Assembly (NCBI GenBank): GCA_021648725.1
Contig: JAKISF010000011.1
Span: 1-64,000, forward strand
DNA length: 64,000 bases
Direction: 5' to 3'
From: Bacteroidales bacterium
GTDB lineage: Bacteria; Bacteroidota; Bacteroidia; Bacteroidales; JAADGE01
The stretch's first letter is position 1; each line of letters begins with the position of its first letter. The translations under genes and the position numbers were made by a program. Under the pieces are notes generated by a model that was not told where the DNA came from, did no database searches, and saw nothing but the letters and a program-made list of their open reading frames with translations. Below are positions 26,668 to 36,700 of the stretch, piece after piece.

Positions 26668-28761
26668 ATGGTTTTGAGAAAAACTTCGTCATCATTAATA
26701 ATTGGAATAATACTGCTCTGTATCATTATTCTCAGTTTGCTTCACTTTCAGCTATCAAGGATTCTTGACGCCAAGCAGCAATATTTATCTAATTCAATAA
26801 AATTGCTTAAAACAAATGAACTTATTTTACAAAAAACAGATGTTCTTTCCGAACTTTTTTATTTGAATCAGATTAGTTCGCAAAATGAAGCTCTTGCTGC
26901 GGCAGATTTATTTGACTATACATTGTCAATTTTGATTAACGGAGGCAATATATCGGAATCGGGTAATATTGTTTTCATTGAAGTTCCTGATTCTGAAAAG
27001 TTGTTAAAACTAAAAGAAATTGAAAGTAATTGGCAAACATACTTTAAAATATTAAATCGCTTGTCGGAAAGCCCTGAAAATGAAGGTCTGTTAAGGTCGT
27101 TAAAAAAGAACTATAACTCTCTGTATTCATTTATTGAAAATATACAAAGCATCTATAATTCTGATTTGCAAAACAAACAAACATCGGCACTTATTATTAA
27201 TATCATTGCAGTTCTTTTATACATAATATTAAGCATACTACTTTTCATTTTAATAAAACGCCGTTTTGTAAACCCGATAAAATCAGTCGAGTCCGTTATA
27301 GATGATATCACAAAAGGACGCTCTGTTTTTGAGCCTTCAAATTTGAACAATGAATTTTCAGTAATACATAATAAACTTGCAAATTTGTATTACAAAACAA
27401 ATGAAATATCTGCTTTTGTAAAGCAATTAGTTGATGATGATTACGAAGTGAGATTTAAAAAATATAATAAAAAAGACATTCTGGAATTCTCGTTGGTTCA
27501 ACTGAGAAATAAGTTGAAAGCAAATATCGAACTGAACAATAAGCGACAAGAAGAAGAAAAAACAAGACAATGGTTTGCAGAAGGACAAGCAAAATTTAAT
27601 GATATTTTAAGAGAATCTTCTTCGTCAATCAATCTTTTAGCAGAAGCATCCATAAAAAATATTGTTAAGTTTTTTAATGCAGCACAAGGAGGCTTTTTTA
27701 TTTTAAAAGAACAAGCAGAAAAAGTATTTCTTGAACTAAATTCAGCTTTTGCTTATGACCGAATAAAATCCTTAAATAAAATTATTCCTATAGGCGAAGG
27801 CTTAATAGGAATGTGTGCTCTTGAAAAAAATACAATTTGGATAAATAATGTTCCCGAAGATTATATGGAAATAGAATCCGGTTTAGGAGAAGCTCCGCCT
27901 ACAAATATCCTTATTGTTCCTTTAAAAACCGAAGAAAACATTTTGGGAGTTATAGAAATTGCTTCATTTGAAGAATTCACTAAAAATGAAGTTGAATTTA
28001 TTGAAAATATTGCAGAGGATATTGCTTCAACACTTGAAACAACAAAGATTACAGATAAAACTTCAGTATTACTTGATGAATCAAGAAAAAAAACAAAAGA
28101 ACTTGCAGAAAAAGATGCCGAGATAACAGAAAAAATGCAAGAACTGAGAGAAATACAAAAAGAAGCCAAAAGAAGTGAAACCGAAATGTTCGGGTTGATA
28201 AAAGCTGTTGATAAAACATTAATTAAAATTGAAATTACAACAAGAGGGAAAATTACCTCTGTTAATAATCTTTTTGTTAAAACTCTTAATTCTCGAAAAG
28301 AAGAGATCAGAAATGTAAATCTATTTGAGATTATAAAGAATAAAGATGAAGGATTTATAAACAGTATATTGTCAAAAGTAAAAAAAGACGAATCAATTGA
28401 GCAAACACTAACATTTATCTCGAAAAATAATTCTGAAATATTTGTAAAATCTTTATTTACTCCCATAAAAAACGAAAAAGGACAAATTGTAAGAATATTG
28501 ATACTTGCAAGCAATATCAACGAAACAGAAAAACTGACAAAGGAAAAAGCATTTTTAATAACAGAAACAGAAAAACAAAAAGAACAATTGTTAAACATTC
28601 ATGTTAAAACAGAAAAAGATATAAAAGAATATCAAAAGAAAATAGAAAATTTTTCAAAAGAATTGAATTCTTATATTGAAAGAGAAAATAAGATTAAAGA
28701 AAAATTTCAAAGTGAAAAAGACAAAAAATATTTTCAGTGGTTAGGTAGCTTCAAATCATAA
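26668..28761 (+). CDS. Membrane GAF/PAS sensor without output domain
   Basis: A 697-residue receptor. Membrane helices at about 10-27 and 173-195 flank an extracytoplasmic four-helix-like domain, followed by a HAMP-like linker. A GAF domain (about 310-465; IPIGEGLIGMCALEKNTIWI, ILGVIEIASFEEFT) comes next, then a coiled coil, a PAS-like domain (about 515-630) and a long C-terminal coiled coil. There is no kinase, cyclase or phosphatase domain. It sits 7 bases before a phosphatase gene with the same GAF layout, so it probably signals by contact with that protein. ATG 26668 is preferred to the TTG two codons earlier. Confidence 0.8.
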   Translation: MVLRKTSSSLIIGIILLCIIILSLLHFQLSRILDAKQQYLSNSIKLLKTNELILQKTDVLSELFYLNQISSQNEALAAADLFDYTLSILINGGNISESGNIVFIEVPDSEKLLKLKEIESNWQTYFKILNRLSESPENEGLLRSLKKNYNSLYSFIENIQSIYNSDLQNKQTSALIINIIAVLLYIILSILLFILIKRRFVNPIKSVESVIDDITKGRSVFEPSNLNNEFSVIHNKLANLYYKTNEISAFVKQLVDDDYEVRFKKYNKKDILEFSLVQLRNKLKANIELNNKRQEEEKTRQWFAEGQAKFNDILRESSSSINLLAEASIKNIVKFFNAAQGGFFILKEQAEKVFLELNSAFAYDRIKSLNKIIPIGEGLIGMCALEKNTIWINNVPEDYMEIESGLGEAPPTNILIVPLKTEENILGVIEIASFEEFTKNEVEFIENIAEDIASTLETTKITDKTSVLLDESRKKTKELAEKDAEITEKMQELREIQKEAKRSETEMFGLIKAVDKTLIKIEITTRGKITSVNNLFVKTLNSRKEEIRNVNLFEIIKNKDEGFINSILSKVKKDESIEQTLTFISKNNSEIFVKSLFTPIKNEKGQIVRILILASNINETEKLTKEKAFLITETEKQKEQLLNIHVKTEKDIKEYQKKIENFSKELNSYIERENKIKEKFQSEKDKKYFQWLGSFKS

Positions 28762-28768
28762 AGCTGTA

Positions 28769-31369
28769 ATGAGCAACAAAAATCAAAATAAAACTATATT
28801 TATTGTAAGATATACAATCGCAGGATTTATAACAGGTCTGATTTTTCCTGTTTTTGGCTGGTCTTTTTATTTTTTTTTAGATAAATATGCATTTAACGTA
28901 ATTGCTATTAAAACAATGCATATAAATAACCCAATGTATTTTATTCTTGACATAACACCTGTAATTTTAGGAATAATTTCATTTTTTATTGCCCGAAAAA
29001 TAATCAAAACCCGTTCACATTTAATAAACAAAATAAATTCCCAAAAGAAAATTATTAAACAATATGAAAATTTTGCAAAACAAATAGGAGAGGGGGAAAT
29101 TGCAGTTGAAAAAAAAGAATATACAGGTAATTTTGAGACAGATAAAACTTTATTGCTTATGCAAGAAAATTTTATCGAAAAACAAAAAAATGAAAATGAA
29201 TTAAATTGGGTTACATCAGGGAAAGAGAAAGTTGCAGATATTCTGCGTAAACACAATGACCTTAATAACCTCATTAAAGATGTCTTAATCAGCCTTATAG
29301 AATATACCGGCTCTGTTCAAGGAGCATTTTTTTTATTTAATGAAAGTGAAAATAAATTAATTAACTCTTTTTCGTACGCCTACGGAAGAGAAAAACATAT
29401 TGAGCAAAAATTTAAAATTGGAGAGGGAATTGTAGGGCAATCTGCCTATGAAAAAGAATATATATACAGAAGAAATTTGCCTAAAGATTACATTACAATT
29501 TCATCCGGATTATTAGGGGAACAAAGCCCTGGAGCACTAATAACACTACCCCTTATCGGAAATGAAAAAATACAAGGAGTAATTGAAATCGCCGGATTAA
29601 AAAGTGAGTATTCCGAAAAAATTATTTCTTTTCTTATTGAACTGAAAGAAATAATCGGACAAACCCTCTTTAATTTCAAAGCGAACCTGACGACAAAAAA
29701 ACTTTTGGAAGATGCAAGAAACTTAACAGAGCAATTGCAAAAAAATGAACAGGAACTTCGCGAAAATGCAAACAAAATGGAACTAACTCAAATTGAGTTG
29801 GAAAAATCTAATATTGAGTTAGCCTCAAAAATTTCGGAAGTTGAAACAGGGCAAAAAAGATTGCATGCATTATTAGAAAATGCATCAGAAGTTATTACAA
29901 TATATGATACAGACGGAATAGTTCAATATGTCAGCCCTTCCGTAAAAACTATATTAGGATTTACACCCGATGAAATGCTGGGGATTAACCGCTTTGAGAG
30001 GGGTGATAAAATATTACAAGAAGCATTTAACGAACTGTTGATAAACCCCGATATTGAGAAAATCATTGAATATCAATATACTAATAAAAATAAAGAAAGA
30101 GTTTGGCTTGAAACAAGAGGCAGGAATTTATCAGATAACCCTGCAATTAACGGTATTATCTTTAATACACGAGATATTACAATAAAAAAAGAAGTAGAAA
30201 ATGCAAAGAGGCTAAGCAGTGAAATGCAAGCACTGTCTGAAAACAGTCTCGATATGATTGTAAGAGTAGACCAAGCCGGAAATTTCTATTATGCAAATCC
30301 GATGACAGAACAGTTTATCGGGAAAACCTCTCAAGACCTAATACATAAAAACATTAACAATGTTGATCTTGACCAAGAAGTTCTCGGTTTCTTTAAAGAA
30401 ATAATAAATAAAACAAATATTGCAGGAGAAGAAATTCAAGTTGAAACAACATTCATGATTGGTAATAAAAAAAGAATTGTCCAGTTTAACTCAATCCCCG
30501 AAACTGATGAAAAAGGTATTATAAGAACATTCTTATTCGTAGTTCATGACATAACAGAACAAAAAGAAATTGAACTTGAAATTGAAACGAAAAATAAAAA
30601 CATTACAGAAAGTATTAATTATGCCCAAAGAATTCAATCTGCAATTGTACCCGATATAAATATAATTAAAAGATACCTTCCGGAATCATTCGTTTTTTAT
30701 AAACCGAGAGATGTTGTCAGCGGAGACCTTCCTTGGTTCTATGCAAAGGATGACGAAATTTATATTGCAGCTATTGATTGTACAGGTCACGGAGTTCCCG
30801 GAACACTTCTTTCGTTTATAGGTTACTTCTCATTAAACAACATAGTAGGCAAAGAAGAAAACCTGACGACAGGAGAAATACTTGACGAATTACATTATCA
30901 AGTGAGAAGAACATTAAGGCAAGATTCACCCGACTCAAAAGCGAGGGATGGCATGGATATTGCCATATGTAAAATAAATTCAAAGAAAAACACTTTAGAA
31001 TTTGCAGGAGCACATAATGCATTATTTCTTCTAAGAGGAGAAAATGTAACCAGATATAAAGGAGACAGAAAGGCTGTAGGAGGAAAACCTATTCGCAGCA
31101 AAAGAGCTGAAATTGAAAAAAAATTTACAACTTTTAAAATTGATATTGAAAAAAAAGATAAAATATTTATATTTACAGACGGATTACCGGATCAAATAGG
31201 AGGAGAAGAAGGCAGAAAGTACCAAGCCGGTCGAATTCAAAAACAAATCATTGAAAAAAATAATTTTTCAATGACACAATATTATGATTTCTTTGTAACC
31301 CAATTTGAAAACTGGAAAAAAGGTTACAAACAAATTGACGATGTACTTTTAATAGGTATAGAGTTTTAA
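28769..31369 (+). CDS. Membrane GAF/PAS SpoIIE-type (PP2C) phosphatase, SiaA-like role
   Basis: An 866-residue signal-controlled Ser/Thr phosphatase. Two membrane helices (about 10-32, 52-72) precede a GAF domain (about 150-305), a coiled coil, two PAS domains (about 365-480 and 488-600) and a PPM/SpoIIE domain (about 605-866). Metal-binding acids are visible: D653 (VVSGD), the DCTGHGVPG loop, RDGMDIAIC, D804 (FTDGLPDQ) and D857-D858 (DDVLLIGI). SiaB- and SiaC-like genes follow at 11- and 9-base gaps, so its substrate is most likely the SiaC-like phosphoprotein, as for SiaA in Pseudomonas aeruginosa. The sensory part differs from SiaA, which has no GAF or PAS domains. Confidence 0.88.
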   Translation: MSNKNQNKTIFIVRYTIAGFITGLIFPVFGWSFYFFLDKYAFNVIAIKTMHINNPMYFILDITPVILGIISFFIARKIIKTRSHLINKINSQKKIIKQYENFAKQIGEGEIAVEKKEYTGNFETDKTLLLMQENFIEKQKNENELNWVTSGKEKVADILRKHNDLNNLIKDVLISLIEYTGSVQGAFFLFNESENKLINSFSYAYGREKHIEQKFKIGEGIVGQSAYEKEYIYRRNLPKDYITISSGLLGEQSPGALITLPLIGNEKIQGVIEIAGLKSEYSEKIISFLIELKEIIGQTLFNFKANLTTKKLLEDARNLTEQLQKNEQELRENANKMELTQIELEKSNIELASKISEVETGQKRLHALLENASEVITIYDTDGIVQYVSPSVKTILGFTPDEMLGINRFERGDKILQEAFNELLINPDIEKIIEYQYTNKNKERVWLETRGRNLSDNPAINGIIFNTRDITIKKEVENAKRLSSEMQALSENSLDMIVRVDQAGNFYYANPMTEQFIGKTSQDLIHKNINNVDLDQEVLGFFKEIINKTNIAGEEIQVETTFMIGNKKRIVQFNSIPETDEKGIIRTFLFVVHDITEQKEIELEIETKNKNITESINYAQRIQSAIVPDINIIKRYLPESFVFYKPRDVVSGDLPWFYAKDDEIYIAAIDCTGHGVPGTLLSFIGYFSLNNIVGKEENLTTGEILDELHYQVRRTLRQDSPDSKARDGMDIAICKINSKKNTLEFAGAHNALFLLRGENVTRYKGDRKAVGGKPIRSKRAEIEKKFTTFKIDIEKKDKIFIFTDGLPDQIGGEEGRKYQAGRIQKQIIEKNNFSMTQYYDFFVTQFENWKKGYKQIDDVLLIGIEF

Positions 31370-31380
31370 AAATTGTTTAT

Positions 31381-31959
31381 ATGGAAAATGAAATGCAAAA
31401 TAATACAGACTTTAACTTTGTATATGATTTTTACACAAAATTAAAAGACAATAATATAAGCTTTGCTTATGAAGGGGAAATTTCACACGAAATTACAAAA
31501 GCATTCAGCTCTCTTGCAGAAAGCCATATTGCTATTGATAATGAGCCGGGTATTATGCAGAAAAAAGTTTTCCACATTATGGTTGAATCTTTGCAGAACA
31601 TAAGTAAACATTCAGGAGAAAAAATAGATATAAATTCAGCTACCGACGGGCAAGGAATATTCTTTATCAGTAAATCTGAAACTGAATACACAATTACTAC
31701 CGGAAATGTTATTGATAAATATGAAGTTCCCGGATTAAAACTGGTAATAAAAAAGATTAACGGCAGTAATAAAAACTCTTTAAAAGAGCTTTATAAAGAG
31801 CAAATAAAAAAAGGTCGACTTTCCGATAAAGGAGGTGCCGGGCTTGGCTTTATTGATATTGTAAGAAAAACAGGACAGCAACTTATATATTCTTTTTTGG
31901 ACATTAATGAAAAAAAAACATACTTTGTATTAACATCTACAGTTTCTAGAATAAAATAA
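31381..31959 (+). CDS. siaB: SiaB-family protein kinase
   Basis: A 192-residue GHKL-type protein of the SiaB family (formerly DUF6272). It shows an N-box-like helix MVESLQNISKHSG (E69, N73) and a glycine-rich KGGAGLGFIDI (150-160) that would hold ATP. In P. aeruginosa SiaB phosphorylates a conserved threonine of SiaC. The gene lies 11 bases after the phosphatase and 9 before siaC, so kinase, phosphatase and substrate are made together. No anti-sigma or anti-anti-sigma domain is present, which separates it from RsbW-type switches. Confidence 0.87.
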   Translation: MENEMQNNTDFNFVYDFYTKLKDNNISFAYEGEISHEITKAFSSLAESHIAIDNEPGIMQKKVFHIMVESLQNISKHSGEKIDINSATDGQGIFFISKSETEYTITTGNVIDKYEVPGLKLVIKKINGSNKNSLKELYKEQIKKGRLSDKGGAGLGFIDIVRKTGQQLIYSFLDINEKKTYFVLTSTVSRIK

Positions 31960-31968
31960 ATAATAATT

Positions 31969-32358
31969 ATGCGAGTAATAAAAATTGAAGGCACAGACGA
32001 TACTCCTCAGGTTACATTAGACGCAAACCCTGAGAATCCTTTTATGGAAATTTCCGGAAGATCACTTCCCGAAGACGTTGTAGCATTTTACGACCCGATA
32101 TTGGAATGGTTGGATGAATATGCTGAAAATCCGCTGGAAAAAACAGTTTTGAATATTAAATTAGAATATTTCAATACTGCATCTTCGAAACTTTTATTAG
32201 ATATTCTTCTAAAGCTTGAAGATATGAATGATGCAGGAAAAGATGTATTAGTCAGATGGCATTTCCCTGATGATGATGAGGATATGGAAGAAGCAGGAGA
32301 AGAATATGAAGATATTGTCGAAGTTCCTTTTGAGCAGGTCAGTTATTCAATAGATTAA
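31969..32358 (+). CDS. siaC: SiaC-family regulatory phosphoprotein (DUF1987)
   Basis: A 129-residue acidic protein of the SiaC family. The segment YFNTASSKLLLDIL contains T70, aligned by eye with the phosphorylated Thr68 of P. aeruginosa SiaC. An acidic loop (DDDEDMEEAGEEYED) lies near residue 105, as in relatives. In Pseudomonas, unphosphorylated SiaC activates the diguanylate cyclase SiaD; here no GGDEF gene is present, so the target differs or is encoded elsewhere. A 99-base gap separates it from the transporter gene. Confidence 0.87.
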   Translation: MRVIKIEGTDDTPQVTLDANPENPFMEISGRSLPEDVVAFYDPILEWLDEYAENPLEKTVLNIKLEYFNTASSKLLLDILLKLEDMNDAGKDVLVRWHFPDDDEDMEEAGEEYEDIVEVPFEQVSYSID

Positions 32359-32457
32359 AGCATTGCGTACATTTTAAATCAGTTTTTTGTTGTTTATAAT
32401 GTGCGGAATATATTTAATACTCTCTTTTTCTATTAAAAATTTACTAATTTCTAAAAA

Positions 32458-35400
32458 ATGAGTGAAGAAATACTAAAGGCTCTGATGCAACTTTTTGCAA
32501 TCATTGCAAAACAAGATGACGGTGTTGTTGCACAAGAAGAAAGTTTTGTCAGAACATTTCTTGCGTCCCAACTTAGCAAAACCCAAGTAACCGAATACTT
32601 AGATTTATTCATTCAAAATACTGAAAAAGAGGAAAAAAAGAAACAACGAGCGGAGAAGAAAAAAGGAACAGACAGCGGGCAGGTTAAAATGGTTGACTCT
32701 GTCAGGGTTATGGGAATTTGTAGAAAAATTAACAAAACCCTTAACCATAAACAAAAAGTTATTGTTTTAGCTCGTCTTTTTGAGCTCATAAATACCGAAA
32801 AGAAATTAACCGAGCAACGAATGGAGATTATATCTGTTGTTGCCGATGCGTTTAACTTAACACCGGAAGAATACTCTGAAATTGAAAACTTTGTTATAAA
32901 AGATGATTACAGAGAATTAGATTCGGAGTTTATTCTTATTATTAACGACAAAGAACAATCACAAAAAAAATCACAATATATTCAATCGGAGAGTTTACAC
33001 GGCAGTGTAATAATTCTTCATTTAAAAAGTGCAGACCTTTTCTTCCTGAAATATACAGGCAAGCAAGATGTTTATTTAAACAGTACTGCTGCATATAATA
33101 ATCGTATTTATCTGTTTGCTCCCGGCAGTGTGATTAAGCTTCCTAAAGGGAAACCCATTCATTATAGTGATATTGTTGCAACATTTATGCAAGACCAGGA
33201 AATTTCAGGTCTTTCGTTTATTGTAAGTGATGTTCAGTATAAGTTTAAAACCGGCGACATAGGTATAAGAGATATAAGCTTTTCGGTTGATCACGGAAAA
33301 CTTGTAGGCATAATGGGTGCAAGCGGTTCAGGTAAAACAACAATGGTTAATACCTTATCCGGAATTACAACACCTTCTCAAGGGACCGTAAAGATTAACG
33401 GTATAGACCTTCACCATAATAAAGGAGAGCTCGAAGGTGTTATAGGGTATATTCCGCAAGATGATTTACTTATTGAGGAACTTACCGTTTTTCAAAATTT
33501 ATATTATAACGCAAAACTTTGTTTTAAAGACCATAGCGAAGATGAGCTTAGTGCTCTTGTTGTTAAAACATTAAAAGATTTGGGACTTTACGAGAAAAAA
33601 GATCTCAAAGTCGGAGACCCGATGAATAAAACTATCAGCGGCGGTCAAAGAAAAAGACTGAATATTGCTCTTGAACTTATCAGAGAACCTTCAATTCTTT
33701 TTGTTGATGAACCTACTTCCGGTTTGTCATCTCGCGACTCTGAAAATGTAATGGAGCTGTTGAGTGAATTAACACAAAAAGGAAAACTGATTTTTGTTGT
33801 AATTCACCAGCCGTCATCAGACATATATAAAATGTTTGACAGAATGTTGATATTAGATCAAGGCGGTTATATGGTTTACTACGGAAATCCGGTTGAAGCA
33901 GTTGTTCACTTTAAAGCCATTGATAATCAGATTAATGCTGATGTCGGAGAGTGCGGAATTTGCGGTAATGTTACTCCTGAATTGATTTTTGATATAATTG
34001 AAGCAGAGGTAGTGGATGAGTTCGGACAATATACCGAAGTTCGTAAAATTTCACCTGTTGAGTGGGAAAAACATTACCAAGAAAAAGTTCCTAAAGAAGA
34101 TATTGAAGAAATTAATGACGAACCTCCTGCAACTTTAAGTATCCCGGGTTGGTTTAAACAATTTAAAATATTCCTTACAAGAGATTTGCTGTCAAAAGTC
34201 AGTAATACTCAATATATTGTATTAAATTTACTGGAAGCACCTTTGCTCGGATTTATTTTAGCATTTTTAATCAGATATATATCCGATCCTACATCCTCAA
34301 CGTATATCTTTTTTGATAACGAAAATATTCCGCCTTATATATTTATGAGTATTGTTGTTGCTTTATTTTTAGGATTAACAGTAAGTGCAGAAGAAATTTT
34401 CAGAGATCGGAAAATTTTAAAACGTGAAAAATTCTTACATCTCAGTCGTTCCTCATATTTAACCGCTAAGATTTCAATCCTTATCGTTATTTCTGCAATA
34501 CAAGCGATTCTTTTTGTTTTAATCGGCAACTTTATTCTAGGAATTCAAGGAATGTATTTTGAATATTGGTTAGTACTGTTCTCTACCTTTGTATTTGCAA
34601 ACTTTATGGGATTAAATATTTCATCAGCTTTTAATTCTGCTGTTACAATATATATTTTAATTCCGTTATTAATGATACCGCAAATGGCTCTCGGCGGTGC
34701 TATGTTCAGTTTTGATAAATTAAACAGGCTCATCGGAAGTGTTGATAAGGTGCCGCTTATTGCCGATATTATGGCTTCAAGGTGGGCATACGAAGGTTTA
34801 ATGGTTCAACAATTTAAAGAAAATAAATTTGAAAAGCAATACTATATTTACAATCAAGTAAAAAGCACGGCAAATTTCAAACAAGATAAATTAATCCCTA
34901 AATTATCAGAAAGTATTGAGTCTTTTGAAATATTACAAGATGAAATAAATGATAAAGTCGGGGATAAAGATTCAATTGTTGAAATTCAAGCAATGGAACT
35001 CGCACTTCTTAAAAATGAAATTTCAAAAGAAAACAGAGAGATATTCAAATTAATAAATAAACTAAAAATATATAAAGCCGGAAAAGGTGTTAAAAAAATA
35101 AATTTTGATGTGTTTTTTGACGGTTTTGATGCATTAACTGCTGATAAAGGTGCAATTGAAGAAAAGCTGATTATACCGGACAACCTTATCAATACACTAA
35201 ACATAAAAGATTATGATGTTGAAGAGCACGGGTATGAGTTAATGGATAGGTTAGAGGTAATTAAAGATTTTTATTTAGCTGTATACTCAAGTGCAAATGA
35301 GTTAAAAGAAGATCTTATTAACTTCCAAGACCAACAAAAACCCAAATATTATGTAACGTTCAGAGATAAATTTCATAATGAACATTTGGATGATATCGTA

Positions 35401-35706
35401 AGAAATATATATGAAAAAAATAAAATATTACGATATAAAGACAAGTTAATAAGACAAGAAGAACCGATATATTTGGAGCCTGACGATTCTAACTTCATAG
35501 GAATACGTTCTCACTTTTATGCACCGAACAAATATTTTATGGGAAAATATTACAGTACGTTTTGGTTTAATGTTATTTTTATTTGGGCCATGTCAATTTT
35601 ATTATACATTCCTTTATATTATGACCATTTAAGAAAAATTATCGGTTTTTTCGGTAATTTAAAGTTTAAGAAAAAAAATAACAATAACATTGTGTCAGAC
35701 AGTTAG
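32458..35706 (+). CDS. TerB-ABCG fusion transporter with long C-terminal extension
   Basis: A 1082-residue fusion protein. A TerB-like helical domain (about 1-150) is followed by a small beta-rich domain (about 170-245) and an ABC ATPase with Walker A GASGSGKT (287-294), signature ISGGQRKRL and Walker B ILFVDEPTSGLSS. An ABC2-type membrane part of about six helices (about 580-775) follows, then a mostly soluble helical extension (about 780-1040) and one last membrane helix (about 1040-1062). The ABCG order (ATPase before membrane part) suggests a homodimeric exporter. TerB domains occur in membrane-stress systems. Substrate is unknown; the position beside siaC and before envelope proteins suggests an envelope role. 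Confidence 0.85.
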   Translation: MSEEILKALMQLFAIIAKQDDGVVAQEESFVRTFLASQLSKTQVTEYLDLFIQNTEKEEKKKQRAEKKKGTDSGQVKMVDSVRVMGICRKINKTLNHKQKVIVLARLFELINTEKKLTEQRMEIISVVADAFNLTPEEYSEIENFVIKDDYRELDSEFILIINDKEQSQKKSQYIQSESLHGSVIILHLKSADLFFLKYTGKQDVYLNSTAAYNNRIYLFAPGSVIKLPKGKPIHYSDIVATFMQDQEISGLSFIVSDVQYKFKTGDIGIRDISFSVDHGKLVGIMGASGSGKTTMVNTLSGITTPSQGTVKINGIDLHHNKGELEGVIGYIPQDDLLIEELTVFQNLYYNAKLCFKDHSEDELSALVVKTLKDLGLYEKKDLKVGDPMNKTISGGQRKRLNIALELIREPSILFVDEPTSGLSSRDSENVMELLSELTQKGKLIFVVIHQPSSDIYKMFDRMLILDQGGYMVYYGNPVEAVVHFKAIDNQINADVGECGICGNVTPELIFDIIEAEVVDEFGQYTEVRKISPVEWEKHYQEKVPKEDIEEINDEPPATLSIPGWFKQFKIFLTRDLLSKVSNTQYIVLNLLEAPLLGFILAFLIRYISDPTSSTYIFFDNENIPPYIFMSIVVALFLGLTVSAEEIFRDRKILKREKFLHLSRSSYLTAKISILIVISAIQAILFVLIGNFILGIQGMYFEYWLVLFSTFVFANFMGLNISSAFNSAVTIYILIPLLMIPQMALGGAMFSFDKLNRLIGSVDKVPLIADIMASRWAYEGLMVQQFKENKFEKQYYIYNQVKSTANFKQDKLIPKLSESIESFEILQDEINDKVGDKDSIVEIQAMELALLKNEISKENREIFKLINKLKIYKAGKGVKKINFDVFFDGFDALTADKGAIEEKLIIPDNLINTLNIKDYDVEEHGYELMDRLEVIKDFYLAVYSSANELKEDLINFQDQQKPKYYVTFRDKFHNEHLDDIVRNIYEKNKILRYKDKLIRQEEPIYLEPDDSNFIGIRSHFYAPNKYFMGKYYSTFWFNVIFIWAMSILLYIPLYYDHLRKIIGFFGNLKFKKKNNNNIVSDS

Positions 35707-35764
35707 TTGGACATATCAAAAACAAAAACAATGAAGTATATTTTTTTGATATTTAAATTTTTAA

Positions 35765-35772
35765 TACCTTTG
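35765..35772 (+). promoter_or_regulatory. Possible -7 element for lipoprotein gene
   Basis: TACCTTTG matches TAnnTTTG, 31 bases before the ATG at 35804. It suggests the lipoprotein pair can be expressed apart from the transporter. Confidence 0.4.
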
Positions 35773-35803
35773 ATTGTTAAATAGCCTGAACAGATTGAAA
35801 ATT

Positions 35804-36700
35804 ATGGCAAAAAAGATATTGTTTTTTATAGTAATCACAGCAATTTTTACTTCCTGCGGAGGCGGAGGTGATGATACAATTGATGTTCCGATTGGTGATG
35901 ATACCACAAAACGTGTAGAAATTAATCCGGAGAAAATAAACGCATTAATTGAAAGTTTTCCTTCTCCGATTGAAATGGCAGCAACAATTGAAGACATGCA
36001 AGTGCCTTATTCTAAGAAGAATTTGGTTCCTACCGAAAACGTAGGAGATTTTGAAGTAAATTTTGAAAAAGCTCTCGGTTTAGGAATGTTAAGTGCTGAT
36101 TTAGGATACCTTAATGTTTACGGCAGAAAAAATGCAATTGTTGAATATTTAACTTCAATAAAAAGACTTGCTGATGCCTTAGATGTTGACCAATTTTTTG
36201 ATTTTCAAACATTAAAAAGGTTAGCAGCAAACAGTTCAGACCTTCAAGAATTAATGTATCTTTCTGTTACGAGCTATCATGACATGGATGAGCATTTAAG
36301 GAAAACAAGAAGAAGTGATTTAAGTGCATTAATGATTACGGGTGTTTGGCTTGAAGGTCAATATCTTGCGGGAAAAGTCAATCAATTTAGAGCTGACAAA
36401 AGAACAGAAGAAATAATTGCAGGACAAAAAGATATTTTAAAAGAACTATTAGATGTGTTGGATTTCTTTAAAGATAAAGCAAGATTTACAGAGATGAATA
36501 AACAATTTCATGAACTGTTATTACTTTACGGTAATGTTGTTATTGAAATACACGAGGGGGAAAATAAGATTATTATAGAGGAAGACGGTACAACCGTGAT
36601 TGACCCGGGAGAATATACAACAATAGAATATACACAAGAAGATTTAGATAAAATAATAAATAAAATAATTCAAATTCGTAACAATTTAATCTCACTATAA
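35804..36700 (+). CDS. Putative lipoprotein of unknown function
   Basis: A 298-residue exported protein with lipobox FTSC (Cys18) followed by Gly4-Asp2. The rest is predicted mostly helical, with an N-terminal half containing NVGDFEVNFEKALGLGMLSADLGY and a C-terminal coiled, acidic end. That stretch resembles helical lipoproteins found elsewhere in Bacteroidota, but no domain is named with confidence. An upstream TTG in frame (35774) is less likely because it would bury the signal peptide. It overlaps the next gene by one base (TAATG) and lies 97 bases after the transporter. Confidence 0.75.
   Translation: MAKKILFFIVITAIFTSCGGGGDDTIDVPIGDDTTKRVEINPEKINALIESFPSPIEMAATIEDMQVPYSKKNLVPTENVGDFEVNFEKALGLGMLSADLGYLNVYGRKNAIVEYLTSIKRLADALDVDQFFDFQTLKRLAANSSDLQELMYLSVTSYHDMDEHLRKTRRSDLSALMITGVWLEGQYLAGKVNQFRADKRTEEIIAGQKDILKELLDVLDFFKDKARFTEMNKQFHELLLLYGNVVIEIHEGENKIIIEEDGTTVIDPGEYTTIEYTQEDLDKIINKIIQIRNNLISL

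Noticed and set aside
27861-28598. 245-residue open frame on the minus strand
   Set aside because: Shadow of the GAF/PAS receptor gene; composition (Ser, Phe, Ile, Asn) follows from the sense coiled coil.
26668-32358. RsbW/RsbV-type sigma-factor partner switch
   Set aside because: No STAS anti-anti-sigma domain and no sigma factor; the small proteins match SiaB and SiaC instead.
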